Notes: generated by a model not told the origin, from the letters alone. Shown: positions 47,783 through 62,672, counted from the first letter of the stretch. The stretch is DNA of 64,000 bases from Epiperipatus broadwayi (GCA_028023455.1 JAQFVV010000029.1:10708644-10772643); one strand, 5' to 3'. Translations and numbers: made by a program.

Positions 47783-47930
47783 GTATATGAAAGATAGTAA
47801 CCTGGGCCAACTGATGAGTGCTGGTTCAGCACGAAATGCATCTTGGGGTCATTTGTCTTTTATTATATCTTTATTTATATGAATTTGAAAAAAATGGGGA
47901 AGTGTGGAAGTGTTTATTATATCTATAAAG
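47783..47930 (+). mobile_element. Family A hammerhead element
   Basis: Near-identical over about 150 bp to 6780-6929, including the 3' end tttattatatctataaag. The similarity between these two copies suggests relatively recent spread of family A. Confidence 0.72.
47794..47853 (+). ncRNA. Type I hammerhead ribozyme, family A, complete core
   Basis: CTGATGA at 47811-47817, perfect 6-bp stem II GTGCTG-GTT-CAGCAC, GAAA 47833-47836, palindrome ATGCAT, cleavage after C47842 (ATC), inner stem I CCAA/TTGG. Outer stem I AGTAACC/GGTCATT has one A-C mismatch compared with the copy at 6794. Confidence 0.86.
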
Positions 47931-48774
47931 CTATACAATGTATTACTTTTATTATAAAAACAAATAAAGGTCTGTATCTAAAATTTGGAGTTTACATTTA
48001 AGTGAAAAAAAAAGAATGAAGATAGTCAAAAACAGCTAGTGATTAAGTCCAGGATTAAAAACCACTAAAAAACTTGAGTTTCTAAATTAATATTAATTCG
48101 CGTTGTTTTTCGGAGATTTATTCGTGATTAATGAATTTGCTGCTTGAAAGAATATTATGAAAATTAATTTTTTAATTTGTTTGTTCTATAATACATTCGT
48201 TGTGTCAAATAATCTAATTGACTTTTTGGATATTTCAGTTTAATTACTTAGCACCTAATATTTTTGCTGTCAACCATCAATAGTTATATATATATGCATA
48301 ATTATTCTTTAATATGTACGTGAAATACTTTCTGCAGTCACAACTTTGACACCAACCTCTCATTTATTTAACAAGAGATTATCTCTAATCCAACCATAAA
48401 ATTTAAATCTTAATTAAATACTAATATATGCATTCCATATGTAATATTATTTTTAGATGTACTTAGAACTTCGTCTGCACAATCTCTTCTTAACCTGAAT
48501 AAAGGCACCTGAAAAAGACACATATCCTCAAGATATATTTTTTAAAAAAATATTACACACGGAAAAAGAGAAATGAAATTGATTTATTGTGTTTTTGTTT
48601 AATTAAAAACAGATATATTAATTTTTATCCGAGGTTTAAAGTTTATATATGGGCTAGGGATAATAATTAATAAAGTATTTATCTGAAGTAGTTGCTATCA
48701 AAATTGCTGGTGCAGAAAATTTGACACTTGTAAATCAAAATATGTTAAATATTGAATAAATTAAAACATGTTTA

Positions 48775-48890
48775 AAAGATTGTTCCTGGGTCAACAAAAA
48801 AGTGATTTTTCAGCATAAAATCTATCTTGGGGGGTTATTTGTCTTTTTCAGGTGTTTTTATTCATAAGTTTTAAGATTATGGGTGCAGAA
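48775..48890 (+). mobile_element. Family A hammerhead element, decayed
   Basis: Diverged copy: cctgggtcaacaaaaaagtg (core lost: CAAAAAA for CTGATGA), ttcagcataaaatctatctt, then gggttatttgtctttttcag and tttttattcataagttt. The ribozyme relic is at about 48782-48838. Confidence 0.6.
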
Positions 48891-49884
48891 ATTCTAGGAT
48901 TTTTGTTGTATATTATAAAATGTGTGCGTGCTTCAATGTAATACTTTTCTATGGAACTTATTGTAACTAATATCTGGGATAGTTTGTTTTTTGTACTTAA
49001 GGATTTATTAGAAAATAATATTAGTTCATTAATAAATCACTACAAATACTTTATTATCATTATTATTATACGTTTTTTATTCAAAACTTCTGCAGGATAA
49101 TGAAAATTATTTTGTTAAATATACTATAAAAAAATCATATAAAAATAATTGAATTAAAATGTTAAGATATTACTTAAGAAAAAAAAGGAAGATATCAAAT
49201 TCATATTTCATATCAATTTAATATATGTCACATGTTTTATAGTAATTTATATGGCATAAATGATTATCCAATTTAATAATTTGTGACGTGAGGAAAACAA
49301 CATTCCTCTGAAGTATGAATAAAATAGATCAAATTAAATTTTTATGTATAGACTGTAGCTACTTAACTGACCTACATATGTCGACATTAACCCAACTCAT
49401 CGTTCCAAGAAATTAAGAAAGTTACAATGCATGACTAAAGAAGGAACAGTTTTTCTTCTAAGTATTACAAGTTTTTTCCTTATTTAAAATTTTCTATAAA
49501 TAAAAATTTAAATGCTTTTTTAAATATAACATTATTTATAAAAATAAAAAAAATTATTTTTTTTATAAAATTTTAAAAAGTAAAATTATTATAGTTTATT
49601 CTTATTCATGTAAGCATGTTTGTATAAAAATACGCCAGACATGTTTTGAATGCATGATTTTCATTGTTCGTTTGTGTAAATATGTATACAAATGAAAATA
49701 TATATATATAAAATCATCTAAAACTTGCCATCCAAATATATTTGCAAATGTAAATGCATGCTTACGCAAAAACACGCGCACACACATATATAAAGAAAGA
49801 CTAGTCAAAACAGTTTGATTAATACTAATTGAGGAAATTATTATTAAAAAGCATTCCAATGATTGAGCATATCACTTTTTTTTA
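48891..49884. other. AT-rich stretch, nothing recognised
   Basis: No feature supported. An 85-codon minus-strand frame at 49602-49859 has no motif. Confidence 0.5.
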
Positions 49885-49985
49885 AGTGTCATAGCATCGG
49901 CCGGGACGCGAACCCGCAACCCGGGCAACTGCCTGCAAGTGTAAGGCAGTCGCGCTGACCTCTCGACCACCAATGCAAGACCTGA
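49885..49985 (-). repeat. tRNA-derived SINE, group 1, minus orientation
   Basis: Minus strand: ttgcattggtggtcgagagg, tcagcgcgactgcctt, B-box-like gggttcgcgtcccgg and ccgatgctatgacact. Head and B-box are well preserved. Confidence 0.78.
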
Positions 49986-50391
49986 GCACATCACTTCAGT
50001 TATGATTATCTACTACAAAGCATTGCTAATTAAGTTATTGTAAAAATACTTAGATCATGAAAAAAATATAAATAAAAGTACAATTTATACTGAAACCATA
50101 AGTATTAAATGTTAATAGATACTCATTCCTATTATATTCTAATATAATCTATGTGTGTCATATATATTAAGTTCTCTGTCTGAACGCAAGTCAGGATAAT
50201 TATGAAATAGATTGATTATGAGATCAAACTTGAATATAATTTATCCTGGCATCTCAGTTTTGAACTTACATCATACATTTTAATGAGTCTCATCTCATTA
50301 GATATAAAAATAATGTTGATCTAAAATTTTGTTCTTTAAACTTTTGTCTAAAATAAAAATAATTTTGTTTACATTAAATTTTTCCCCACAG
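49986..50391. other. AT-rich stretch upstream of the candidate exon
   Basis: No feature until the pyrimidine tract and acceptor tttttccccacag ending at 50391. Confidence 0.5.
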
Positions 50392-50608
50392 CTTTGTTTC
50401 AAAAGACATTTATTTGTGCCTCATCGCCAATGGTTGAGAGATCAGATGACTTACATTGCTAGTTAATAATTGCCAACTATAATGGCTTCATCTGTCTGCA
50501 TGGGGAATTCCCACCATGAAAGGAAACCTGTGTAGTCTCATTCCATCCAGAGACCCACACGCACCCAGACTATCGCCACATTACAGGATTTTCAAATGGA
50601 TTTTCCGG
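50392..50608 (+). CDS. Candidate exon with start codon and splice sites, gene unknown
   Basis: A 217-bp block, clearly less AT-rich than its flanks, preceded by a 3' splice-like site (tttttccccacag, ending 50391) and followed by a strong 5' splice site (gtaagt, 50609-50614). ATG at 50516 in a good context (cccaccATGa) opens a frame of exactly 31 codons to the donor, ending in phase 0: MKGNLCSLIPSRDP, then HAPRLSPHYRIFKWIFR. Short upstream frames from other ATGs (for example at about 50431) stop quickly, as in a 5' UTR. I do not recognise the peptide and see no following exon. It could also be a non-coding RNA exon or chance. Confidence 0.35.
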
Positions 50609-53600
50609 GTAAGTTTTATATTGCTTATCCTGATTAAATCATAAATTGAATACTCAAGGATCAAACAATACATCCCAAATGAAGTAATACAAATGTATTA
50701 TATGTCAGGACCTGCAGGGACTTCAATCTGACTCCTGCGCATCTGGGTCACAAATCATTTCTGTACGAATGTACTTAGGTTACTAACGTTCAACCAAAAT
50801 TCTACTTATATAACATAATGTAATCTTTACAATATAATAAAGTTTTTTATCCCTCCAGGTCTGCTGTGACTGCATTCTGTCACTCAGCAGTTCTGGAGTA
50901 CCCATTAGGCACTGTCTTTCATTCAGTGGTTGGGAGTATACTAACTTAATCTGAAAATGTTTCTCAAGGCCCTAATTATGGCATCATGTAAAAATAAATG
51001 CTTATTTACTTGAATTGTTTTGATAATTTGAGACGAATGAGCTTAATTAAAAGGAAAATAATCCACACGATCCAATGTTCCATCATCGGTCCAGATATGC
51101 ACAATTCTTCAATTACACTGTGGAACTACATGGGAATAGTGATGACTGACAATTCAATTGTATAGTTTTATTATCTTAGGGAAATACAGATAAACCTAAT
51201 CAAGGTTTTTAGTTGGGAGAAGTTCAATAGGTTCTTTAAGGTAATTTATTGAGTTACCATTGTCCTGGTGAGTTTGACCCTGGACCAGGTTTGGTCTGTC
51301 AGCCATTGCTGGCATGTCTTTTTGGCCTTTTTCCTAAGTTCTTTAATTTTCTTGATAAATGTCTCTTCAATTGTATCCCCTGCTCCCTCTTAACCATAGC
51401 TTTTATTAACTTTTGATAATTTTTTGTTACCAATATGCTGAAAGATATTTTCAAAACTTTTTTTTGATTTTCAAGAAAAATGATTAGTAGCCTTCTTTAT
51501 GATAATGTCATATAATAAAAGAGGCTTGGAGTTGTGGAAGGGAGATGAGAAGGTGTTGATAAATTTCTCAATTTGATTTTCTATGATAATATTTTTATAA
51601 ATATACTGACAAGAAAGCAGTTGATTTAAGTAATTGTGTTTTATCTTCTAGTAACATCAAACAAGATATATATGTATAATCAAAAAGTACAAGAGTTTTC
51701 CTATTGTAAGGATGTAATTCACAACATCTACTGCATCTTGAAAGTTATCAACAATGAATTATAAAATATTGTTAATGAGATCGTAAGTTCTTTCAAAAAT
51801 AATCACAATGGCCTCTAAGAGATTGTCTTTTTTGTTTTCTTCAGATCTTTATATAACACGAAAGCTCAAAAAGTATATAGAATGTTTACCAAATATTGTA
51901 TAAAAACAGTCAAAATAAGAGTCATAGATCACATGACTATTCTCTTGAGCTTGTAAGTTATAAACAATGAACATTGCCAAACATTTTAGAAATGTGCAGA
52001 AGACTCATTATTTTAATATTCTAATAAAAACCTTTCAAAGTAAGTTTTCAAGAAACAAAAACAGTTTTCTGCTTACAAATTATGTTGATTTTTGCTCTCT
52101 TTTTTTTTTGGAAGAAAAGTTATATAATTATCTATCTCCCTATATTGAAAATGAAACAATTATACAAACTGTCCAAATATTCAGACAGCAGTTTCATTTT
52201 TGAGTACATACCTCTTATTTAACTTTTTGTGATTCATAATATTGTAAAATTTCTCTCTATCAGCCCATATTGTTGAAACATAGGTAAATCATAAACCCAA
52301 TTATTGATCTTAAATGAAGTGCGAACTTATGTTAGGCATCAGATAACAAACTAGTGTTAACTACAATTTTTCATTGTGATCTGGGATTTGATTTATATAT
52401 ACACACAATCTCAGTATTCTAATAATTAACTTGGATAATTATTTCTAATAAACATTGCTATTATAAACAAATTGGTGTAACTTCACAATAGTCTCCACAC
52501 AGAATAATCCAGTTTTATCAACACAATTTATTACACGATTAACATGGCATGAATGTTATTTTTAATTGATTACTGCAAAAGTTAAAAACATGTGGAGCTG
52601 AATTTATCGAAGTAGTTATACTAGGTTTAAAATAGGCAATATTCAACTTCAGAAACATCATTAATTGCAAGCTTTGGAAGTGAAATGTTAAGAATTATTT
52701 GCACTTACATTTGTATTGTTAAAATAACAACTTAAGATTCAAACATACTTTAATGTTTTGAATTCACGCCAACTTGTTTGTATAGTTATATAGATTTAAC
52801 ACTGGATAGAAACTGTATAGTCTAATACTTTCAATTTTTTTTTAATTCTAGATATTTTTTAATCCTTGTTTATATTTAAGATATGCCTTTAGGAATCTTT
52901 ATTCTATTTACTACATTCCAAAATCAATTAAAATACATAGTTATTAGTCAAGAGTCAAAATCATATAACAGTGCAAGAAAGTTGACTTGAGTTCAAAATT
53001 GAAATATTTTTGAATTTCAGCCTATTAACTTGGTAGTATAATGGAGTTAAAGATGATTGCTAGTATATCTGAAAACTTCTTACTATGAAGACCATTGAAC
53101 TATAACTAATCTGGAGATATTTCTCTAGGTTCAAATATAATAAATTGAGTAAATATTGCTTAATATAAGCAAAAAAATAACATGTCAATGTTTGTTTTAT
53201 TATTAAAATATGAATTCTGGTAATGTTATTATTTTCCATCTCTTTTCAATATAGGCTAATTGAAGTCATAATTGTTGAAATAATACCTCAGTATTAATAA
53301 ATATTAATTTATTTGTTTTTTTATTATTTTCCAAATCAGCCCACACATATTCAATGATCCAATGAATCTATTTTTTATAAGATCTCCGTATTTTATATTA
53401 ACACTCACATCCTCTCCTTCCTATAGCATTTTATGCTTTTAATTTTTATGATGCACAGTGAAATAATTTTTGACTTAATTAATATTTTTAGCTATCTCTA
53501 TGATCTTTCTTTTTTTCCAGATGTAATCATTTCTCTTATTTAATTAATGAACAAGCAATCTATTCTAATACATGTAGGATATCAATGTTATTTTAATTTG

Positions 53601-53654
53601 TATTTTTAATATTTAAATAGAAGTATATTGTCTATATGAATTTAATATAATTAG
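50609..53654. other. Stretch after the candidate exon, nothing firm
   Basis: If the exon is real this would start its intron. GC-richer blocks occur at about 50705-50770, 50855-50940 (preceded by a pyrimidine tract, tccctccag) and 51255-51320, without open frames or clear splice pairs. The rest is AT-rich. Confidence 0.4.
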
Positions 53655-53950
53655 AAGGGATTTGAACTTAGACTTTCAAACTCCCTACAGTTATTCACTC
53701 TATCCTATACAACCAATACACATGACTACATACATGTGAGAAAGATAAATGACCACCAATATATGTATTCCATGCTGAACCACCATAGTTTTTCCAGATC
53801 ATCATCTCCCATACATATATAATTGGTGCTCAGTTTATATTAAGATAGAAAATCTTCAAACTTTAATGGAATGCTTCAATCTTCCTCACCCTCCACCTCT
53901 TCAGATATTCATTTCATTGAAAATCTGATGTTGGAACATTCAAAGTTCTT
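53655..53950 (-). mobile_element. Family B hammerhead element, strongly decayed
   Basis: Minus strand keeps the ribozyme frame (stem II tggttcagca, GGAA for GAAA, atacatatattgg), but CTGATGA is lost (relic 53748-53812). Body text tatattaagatagaaaatct and ttgaaaatctgatgttggaa is still recognisable. The left end has gggatttgaactta, the complement of the B-box-like motif. Confidence 0.62.
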
Positions 53951-55356
53951 GCTGTATTTTTCTTTTTCTTTCTCCAATGTATGATTGGTAATTTTAATAA
54001 GATAAAATTGTTGTTATTTAAATAATAAAGTTTAAGGTTGCTAGCACTATTATTCACTTTAGGGGGGGGGGAAGATTACTTCTAAACTATTTTTAAATTG
54101 CAGTTCTCTTAACAAACTGCAAAGATATTTTTTATCTCTTTATTAATATGTATTAATTTTTTTTTCTTGACAGTAACTAATTATAGGGATGAAACATTTA
54201 ACAAAGGCAGATGATTGGAAGAAAAAATAGTTTTAAAGAGATTACCAGTGATGATCCTTAGACTCATCATTGCACTCAGTGAGAGAATATTGTTAAACTA
54301 TTAGACATTTTGAATGTAAGTTTTAAAAAATAGACCCAAAATGAAATTTATAATATATATATATTCATGTTTAAATTATCTACAGTTATATTTCATATAT
54401 TAAATCATTATATCCCTATGACGTACTTTTCTTTTTAAAAATTTATTATTACCACTTTTCATACAGTCATATATCAGTTTCTTTTTTCTATATTTATTTT
54501 TTAGTATCTTCTGCACAATCATATTTTACACTATAATCTTCCACACTATCCATTTTCCACACATCTTCCAGAATTTTTTAGAATTTCTTTACATCTAAAT
54601 ACAAACACAATCCAATTACTATTTTGTTCTTTATTCGAAAAGTTATCTTTTTCTAACTACTAATTTTAATATGTCTATACTTCGTCTTTTTTTCAATTTT
54701 CTCCAAATTCATATCTCCAAACCCTCTTATCTTTTCTAATCTTTTTAATTGCCCAAATCTTTTCACCATTTAAATGTTACATTCAATACAAAAACATTTA
54801 ACAGTCCCTTTTCTCAGTGATAACTTCAATTGGTTAGTAAACAAAATCATATCCCCATTAAAAGCATGTTGAATTATAGCAATTACCATGTTTTAAACGC
54901 TTCTACCATCAGTTTAACAATTTTACAAATAATTTTTACTTGTTATCCTATACTGCATTGTTATATATATATATAATATCATACACTTTACATAAACCTT
55001 TTCCAATGCAATTTAATATAATAGATTTTATAATAATAGATAAGTATTAATTGTATGGTTATATATATTTGAATATTGTAACACAGATGATGACTGCTGA
55101 ACAGTTGAAACTGTAAGCAAAGAGAAATAAATTCTATTATATTGCATTGAAAAGTGTTCATGTAAGATGTATTTGATATTTTATTTAATTTTACAAATAT
55201 TTAAAAGGAATAACCTGTCCTGTAATGTCATCCCAAATACCACTCCAATAGTGCAGTGGTTTTTAATCTAAAGACCCATAGATGATGGTCCAGTTTTGCC
55301 ATATTTCAGTGTTCAAACCGTTTATGAATTCTTGTACAATAAACTATTTATTTATT
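53951..55356. other. AT-rich stretch, possible unassigned minus-strand relic
   Basis: A run of 10 G lies at 54062-54071. On the minus strand, 54900-54600 shows a long T-poor stretch with text such as GTVKCFCIECN and RLEKIRGFGDMNLEKIEKK, which may be a decayed retroelement, but no catalytic motif is seen. A group 3 SINE-like piece lies at 55248-55345 (gtgcagtggtttttaatcta ... cttgtacaataaac). Confidence 0.35.
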
Positions 55357-57599
<2,243 letters not shown>

Positions 57600-57730
57600 T
57601 GTGTGGATTAGTGGAATAGTAGAGTGGCAATTTCTGCAGACGAAGATTCAAGGATCAATCCAGGATCAATCCCAGCCATGACACTTTCAGTATTCAAATT
57701 TCTTAAGAATTCCTGATCAATAAATCATTC
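57600..57730 (+). repeat. SINE-like repeat, group 3
   Basis: tggaatagtagagtggcaat, gattcaaggatcaatccagg (a short internal repeat of gatcaatcc), ccatgacactttcagtattc and aattcctgatcaataaatc. It matches 61905-62015 in order and spacing. Confidence 0.6.
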
Positions 57731-58034
57731 TATTTTATTTATTTAAATGTACTATTTGCTGCCTCACAAACAATCAAAGCCATAGTGCAGTTTTTGGGGC
57801 ATTTTAGACAGACCAAATAAACATTTAGCACCATTTTCTTCCTCAATCATTTTTACAGGCATTAGTAACTTTTAAAAAAGGGAATGGCAAATCCTGTTTG
57901 TTCACTTATAAAATAAAATTCAAATAAATTCAAAATGATTGAAATAAATTTATATCAGCATAAGGTATCACAATTTCATCCTCAGTCAGTCAATATCCTA
58001 GACTTGCTACACTATCAACTATTACTGCACTCAA

Positions 58035-58214
58035 TGTATGATTATTACCATAATCTATATGTTGCTTCTATTATAAAATTACTACTTGATCTATATGTGG
58101 TAGCAAAACAGTTAAAATAACATGTATGGTTATTACTAGCGTCTATATATTATATCTACTATAAAATTCCTAATTATTTTATATGTGATAGTAAAACAGT
58201 TGAAATAATCTTCC
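58035..58214. repeat. Tandem duplication, period about 93 bp
   Basis: tctatatgttgcttctatta, ttgatctatatgtggtagca and aaacagttaaaataa at 58050-58120 recur as tctatatattatatctacta, tattttatatgtgatagta and aaacagttgaaataa at 58142-58214. Confidence 0.7.
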
Positions 58215-58939
58215 AAGCAATTGTGGCACAAAAGAGTGTATTTAATTTAAATGTAATATGAAAATAATCATGCTATATGCTAAGAATTAGGTGAATATAT
58301 TACCTGATATAGTTCATTTTAAAACAAACAAATAACTTCAAATAAAAACGTGGATAATATATTCAATACCTTATTATTTCAGTGTGTTGTATATACAGTA
58401 TAAACATAGAATTGCCACATTTAGATTAATATTTAAGATATGTTCAAAAAATTGAAATGCTAAGTAAACGGATCTAAACCAAAATACTTTAGCAGGCAGA
58501 AAATTTGTTATCCATGTTTTTTTTTTTTTAGATTATCGGTGCTCAATTCAGAAAATCTTAGTTCATAATAAAGAAGGGACTGAACAGAAGGATAGCTCAA
58601 AATTATTTATTATTATTCAACAATCATTTTAACAATATTACATAAGTATTTCGAAAGTACTCATATTAAAAATAAAAAGCACCCTAAAACTCTTTGCAGA
58701 TAATAATTACAGTGACCAGAAGTTAGTTACAATGGGCAAAAAATCAGATAGTGAAGTCTATTGAAAATAAAAACATTGTAATAAGAAAAACGCTATTTGA
58801 AAAAAAATTATGTAATACGTGTGTGCGTGTATGTCTACGGATATAATTCTGTATGTGTGCATAGGATTAATATATAAAACCTAACTAAAAATATATTTAT
58901 TTATTTTCAATATCTCTAAATATAATACTAAAAAAAAAT
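58215..58939. other. AT-rich stretch, nothing recognised
   Basis: No feature supported. Confidence 0.5.
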
Positions 58940-59075
58940 TATCTGAATAATTTCAGTTTGAAGACTTATAGATATAAAATTTATAATTTTTAAAAATTAT
59001 GAATAATAAAAGTTTATCTGAATAATTTCACTTTTAAGACTTACTAAATTTTTAAAAATTACAAATAATAATTTT
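58940..59075. repeat. Imperfect tandem duplication, period about 75 bp
   Basis: tatctgaataatttcagttt...ttttaaaaattatgaataat is followed by tatctgaataatttcacttt...ttttaaaaattacaaataat. Confidence 0.65.
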
Positions 59076-59206
59076 ATAAAATTAATGCATTAAGTGTCAT
59101 TTTATATAAATGAAAAAATAAATTGTTATAATCCTTTCTCTTCTTCTTTTATTTACTATTTAATTAACTTTAAACATTATCAATATATATAAATATAAAA
59201 CTTATT

Positions 59207-59995
59207 CATCATCATCATCATGATCAACCATTATCAATCCACTGTAGGATGAATATCTCTCCAAGTTTAATCCATCTTTTCCGATCTTTATCTTTTCTTC
59301 TCCACATCACCCCTGCACACTTTCTTATTTCATCCATCCATCTCACATGTGGTCTCTTTCTGGGTCTTTTACAATCTCTTGGAATTCCGTTTCAGATTTC
59401 AATTGTCCATCTATTATCATCTCTTCTAGCAATATGACCAGCCCAATTCCACTTCAATATTTTATTTTTTTCAGTGCAGTCAGTAACACCCGTTTGCTCT
59501 CTTACCCATACATTGCGTTTTCGATCTCTTCTGGTTATTCCCAACATACATCTCTCCATACTTCTTTGAGTGGTCTGGAGTCTCTGTATTGCTCTTCTAT
59601 TAAGTGTCCAAGTCTCAGATCCATAAGTAAGAACTGGTAAAACACATTTGTTAAAAACCTTCATTTTCAAACACATAGGCATATTTCTTTTTAGTATCAA
59701 GTTATTTCTACCAAAAGCATTCCAACCAAGTTTAATTCTATGATTAATTTCATCCATTATGTTTCCATTTGTATTAATAATCTGACCAAGGTATTTGTAA
59801 CTGTTAACTTCTTCTAATTCATTATAATCAATCTTTATTTTCATATTTTGCAAATCGATTAAACATTACTTTAGTCTTTTTAACATTTATCTTTAGTCCT
59901 ACTTTCCTACTTTCATCTGATAACTCCTGCAACAATTCCTGCAGCTCTGAAGCATTATTTGCAAAAACAACTATATCATCTGCTAAAACATATTA
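59207..59995 (-). pseudogene. RTE-type LINE, 3' fragment with catalytic box
   Basis: Minus strand from high coordinates: YVLADDIVVFANNASELQEL (near 59990; ADD catalytic box), GLKINVKKTKVMFNRF, then a frameshift near 59850, then NSYKYLGQIINTNGNIMDEI, KLGWNAFGRNN, CVLPVLTYGSETWTLNRR, MLGITRRDRKRN, VREQTGVTD, WAGHIARRDDNRW. It ends in a TGATGA microsatellite (59207-59225), as in RTE. It is 5'-truncated near 59995 in the palm domain. Related to 33465-33918, with the last about 40 codons frameshifted. Confidence 0.8.
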
Positions 59996-60413
59996 CTAAA
60001 CACTATATTACACATGTATATGTGTTATATGTTCTTTTTCTTTAGAGCACAAAACTATCATGACTAGAACAAATTATTATTATAAGTCCACTGTTAGTTG
60101 GAAGGCTCCATACTTCTTTGCAGATTTTTGTATTTTATTTTCAACTGTTTTTTGAGATTAAATAATATTTATTATTATTTTACAATCATTATTAATTTTT
60201 TTTGTTGTTGTTTTTTTATTTCATTGTTTTCTCCATAATTTTTCTAGAATCCATATATAATAATGACCAAATTCCTATTTTTTTAAACTGCCTATATAAT
60301 GGATGTTTTTCTCAACACTTCACTCTTCATATTCATATAGCCTTGTGCTTTTTTAATGCTTCTATCATTAATTTTGCAAGATAAGTGCTCATTAAAATTA
60401 TCTACTTACCGCA

Positions 60414-60860
60414 CTTATCAATTAAGAGCTTCTTTGAGCTATTGGTACATTCTCTGTATTACATTTTCATAAATACAAGCTTTTAAAAGCAATGTCACAT
60501 TATATATAACTTGCTTTATTGATAATTATAATTTTGCCTTTATGGCTTTGGCTATGCTGAGGCTATTAATATATGGTAGATCTGAATTTGGTTCAGTCCC
60601 ATATAGCTATTTAAGTTAGATAGCTAAAGTAAAAGACATTTTCATGCCCAAAAACTTCAGAGTTTCTACTTAAATATTACATATGAAATAAGTGCTGGGT
60701 TTTAAGTTATTTTAGATCTAGTGTCTGAATATTTTAGCTCCTCACTGAAGTGAGCCATAAGCTCGAAACAAATTGGTCTGGTGATAGGAGTACTTCGGAT
60801 AGATATTTTAAATATTTTCTCTTGCTCCATTTATCAACTAAGAGTTTCTTTGATCTCTTG
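60414..60860 (+). mobile_element. Possible family D hammerhead element with direct end repeats
   Basis: cttatcaattaagagcttct (60414) and a diverged repeat, tttatcaactaagagtttct (60830), lie 417 bp apart in direct order, each preceded by a similar ttaaaNtattNtct sequence. Between them are a B-box-like ttggttcagtccc near 60590 and a hammerhead-like motif at 60738-60790. The layout resembles the pseudo-LTR plan of families B and C. Confidence 0.4.
60738..60790 (+). ncRNA. Hammerhead-like motif, family D, one core deviation
   Basis: CTCCT (60738-60742) pairs with AGGAG (60786-60790) and CA with TG next to the core. CTGAAGT stands where CTGANGA is required (last core A is T). Stem II GAGC-CATAA-GCTC is perfect and GAAA is 60764-60767. 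A longer stem III region caaattgg is followed by GTC (60776-60778). The loop CATAA equals that of family C. As it stands cleavage is unlikely. Confidence 0.45.
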
Positions 60861-61904
60861 ATTATATATATTTATATAATAAATGATGAGACTCATTATT
60901 TAGATATTCAGAGGATTAATGTTAAAAGAATTTATATATAATACTAAATTATTTGAAAAGACAATAAAATATGATCTATGTTATCTAAAAACTTACACGG
61001 AGAAGGTTTTTAATATCATAAAACTGAAGGCAAAAAGTATACAAATGTAATTTATCAGAGACGGGAATTTAATAGGGCAACTTAACATAAGAACAAACAG
61101 CCAATGTGCTGTTAATAGTTGTTTGTTCTGCAATTCTAGATATTTTAATTAATAAATGTTCATTGACTTTCATCTTCCAATTAATAAAATTATTTTTTAT
61201 GTCTCTGAATCGTACTATTGTTATTATCTGATCAATATTCATTATTAGATGTCTGATGCAGAAGAATATTTTCAATTCCATTACAAAATATAAATATTGG
61301 AATAATAATAATAATAATAAGATATTCAGATTTTTTAAAATTATATATTTTGAAATTTAATAAGATTGGCCCATTAAATGACTTATGTATATTTAAACAC
61401 TGTTTGCTAGGTAGGAAGGAAAGCGGTTTTAGCTAATACCTAATGATTATAAAGATTTGTTGCTGCTTTCAAGCAGATAACTTAAGATACTTAAGTACTA
61501 TATATATATATTGGATCAAAAGATTTAAAGTTATAAAATAGTTTAAAATTTTGACAGTAATTTTTCTGAAAATTAAACTGAAAGACTTGTAAATGGCACA
61601 TATACGTGTGTGTGTGATTGTAGTATATTAGCATATTTGCAATTTACATATATTTCTTTTCTAGTGTATCATTATATATAAAAAAAAAACAATATTACAG
61701 AAAATTAAAAATAGAAATATTTTTGAATTTATTATTGTGATTGGATAATTATTACACAATTTTTTTTTATTTGACAAAATAAATCCACCTTTCCCTTGAG
61801 CTATATTAACAAATGGAAATTCAATATAAGCTGGTTTTATTTCGAATATATATGTACATTTATTTCACAATTTATTGTTTATATAATTTTTTCATGGTCT
61901 GATG
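60861..61904. other. AT-rich stretch, nothing recognised
   Basis: AAT repeats near 61300-61320. No gene seen. Confidence 0.5.
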
Positions 61905-62015
61905 CAGTAGTAGAGTGGTAGATTCTGGAGCTCAGGATCCATGAATCGTGTCCAGCTCGGTCTCTTTCAGGGTTTAAACTTATTACAAACCCCTAAGCAA
62001 TAAAACATTTATTAC
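61905..62015 (+). repeat. SINE-like repeat, group 3, best copy
   Basis: tgatgcagtagtagagtggt, gattctggagctcaggatcc, atgaatcgtgtccagctcgg (a weak B-box), ctctttcagggtttaaactt and aacccctaagcaataaaaca with an AT-rich tail. The head resembles a diverged tRNA. Relatives are at 25000-25190 (minus), 55248-55345 and 57600-57730. Confidence 0.6.
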
Positions 62016-62335
62016 TTATTTATATATTAAAATAAGTGAATGTTAAATTTAAAAATATGTTAATATTTGTTTTAAACAAAGTCATTTTGTTTCATATACA
62101 TCTGCAAAATATATAAGTTATAAGAGATATCAAATGAAAACAATAAAGTAGATCTAAAAATTAATATTAAAAAACTGTGAATAGAAATCAATAAGTTATT
62201 GACATCCTGAGCATAATGGATGACATTAATCCTAGAATTAAACTTATATGGAATATTTTCAGGAGGAAGAATAGTTTTTAATAATACATTCTACCACTGT
62301 TTATTTATATATCTTATATTTAAAATTAACAGAAT

Positions 62336-62445
62336 AGGTCAAGCGTTGTTAGCCGAGAGGTCAGCGCAGCCGCCTTGCAAGCATGCAGTTGGTTGCAGAC
62401 GTATGTTGCGGGTTCGCCTCCAGTCGATGCTATGACATGTGAAAA
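62336..62445 (+). repeat. tRNA-derived SINE, group 1
   Basis: agcgttgttagccgagaggt, cagcgcagccgccttgcaag, B-box-like gggttcgcctcca, gatgctatgacatgtg and an A10 tail. It has the best A-box of the group. Confidence 0.8.
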
Positions 62446-62459
62446 AAAAAAAGAATAAT

Positions 62460-62665
62460 GTATAATGAGATTAACAAGGAAGGATTGAAATATATGGGTG
62501 AAAGAACAAATAAATTAAAAGGCTGAAATAACATTAATGGGACATGACAATAAATTGATAACATGAAACTTTAACTGGATCTTAAGTGATTGTAAAAAAT
62601 ATCAAATGATCACTATATCAGATAAATAGTGAAATAAGAAAGTTATCTGGAGTTTATAATATGGA
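62460..62665 (+). pseudogene. RTE-type LINE relic
   Basis: Plus-strand text with stops: IWVKEQIN (cf. VWVREQTG), LMGHDN, FNWILSDCKKYQM (cf. LNWIPRDCKRPR). It is a short, old piece of the RTE C-terminal region. Confidence 0.5.
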
Positions 62666-62672
62666 GAAGTTA

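Noticed and set aside
55074-55140. Hammerhead-like cagatgatgactgctgaaca with gttgaaactgt
   Set aside because: The core reads CAGATGA and no stem I can be formed around it, although the hairpin and GAAA are present.
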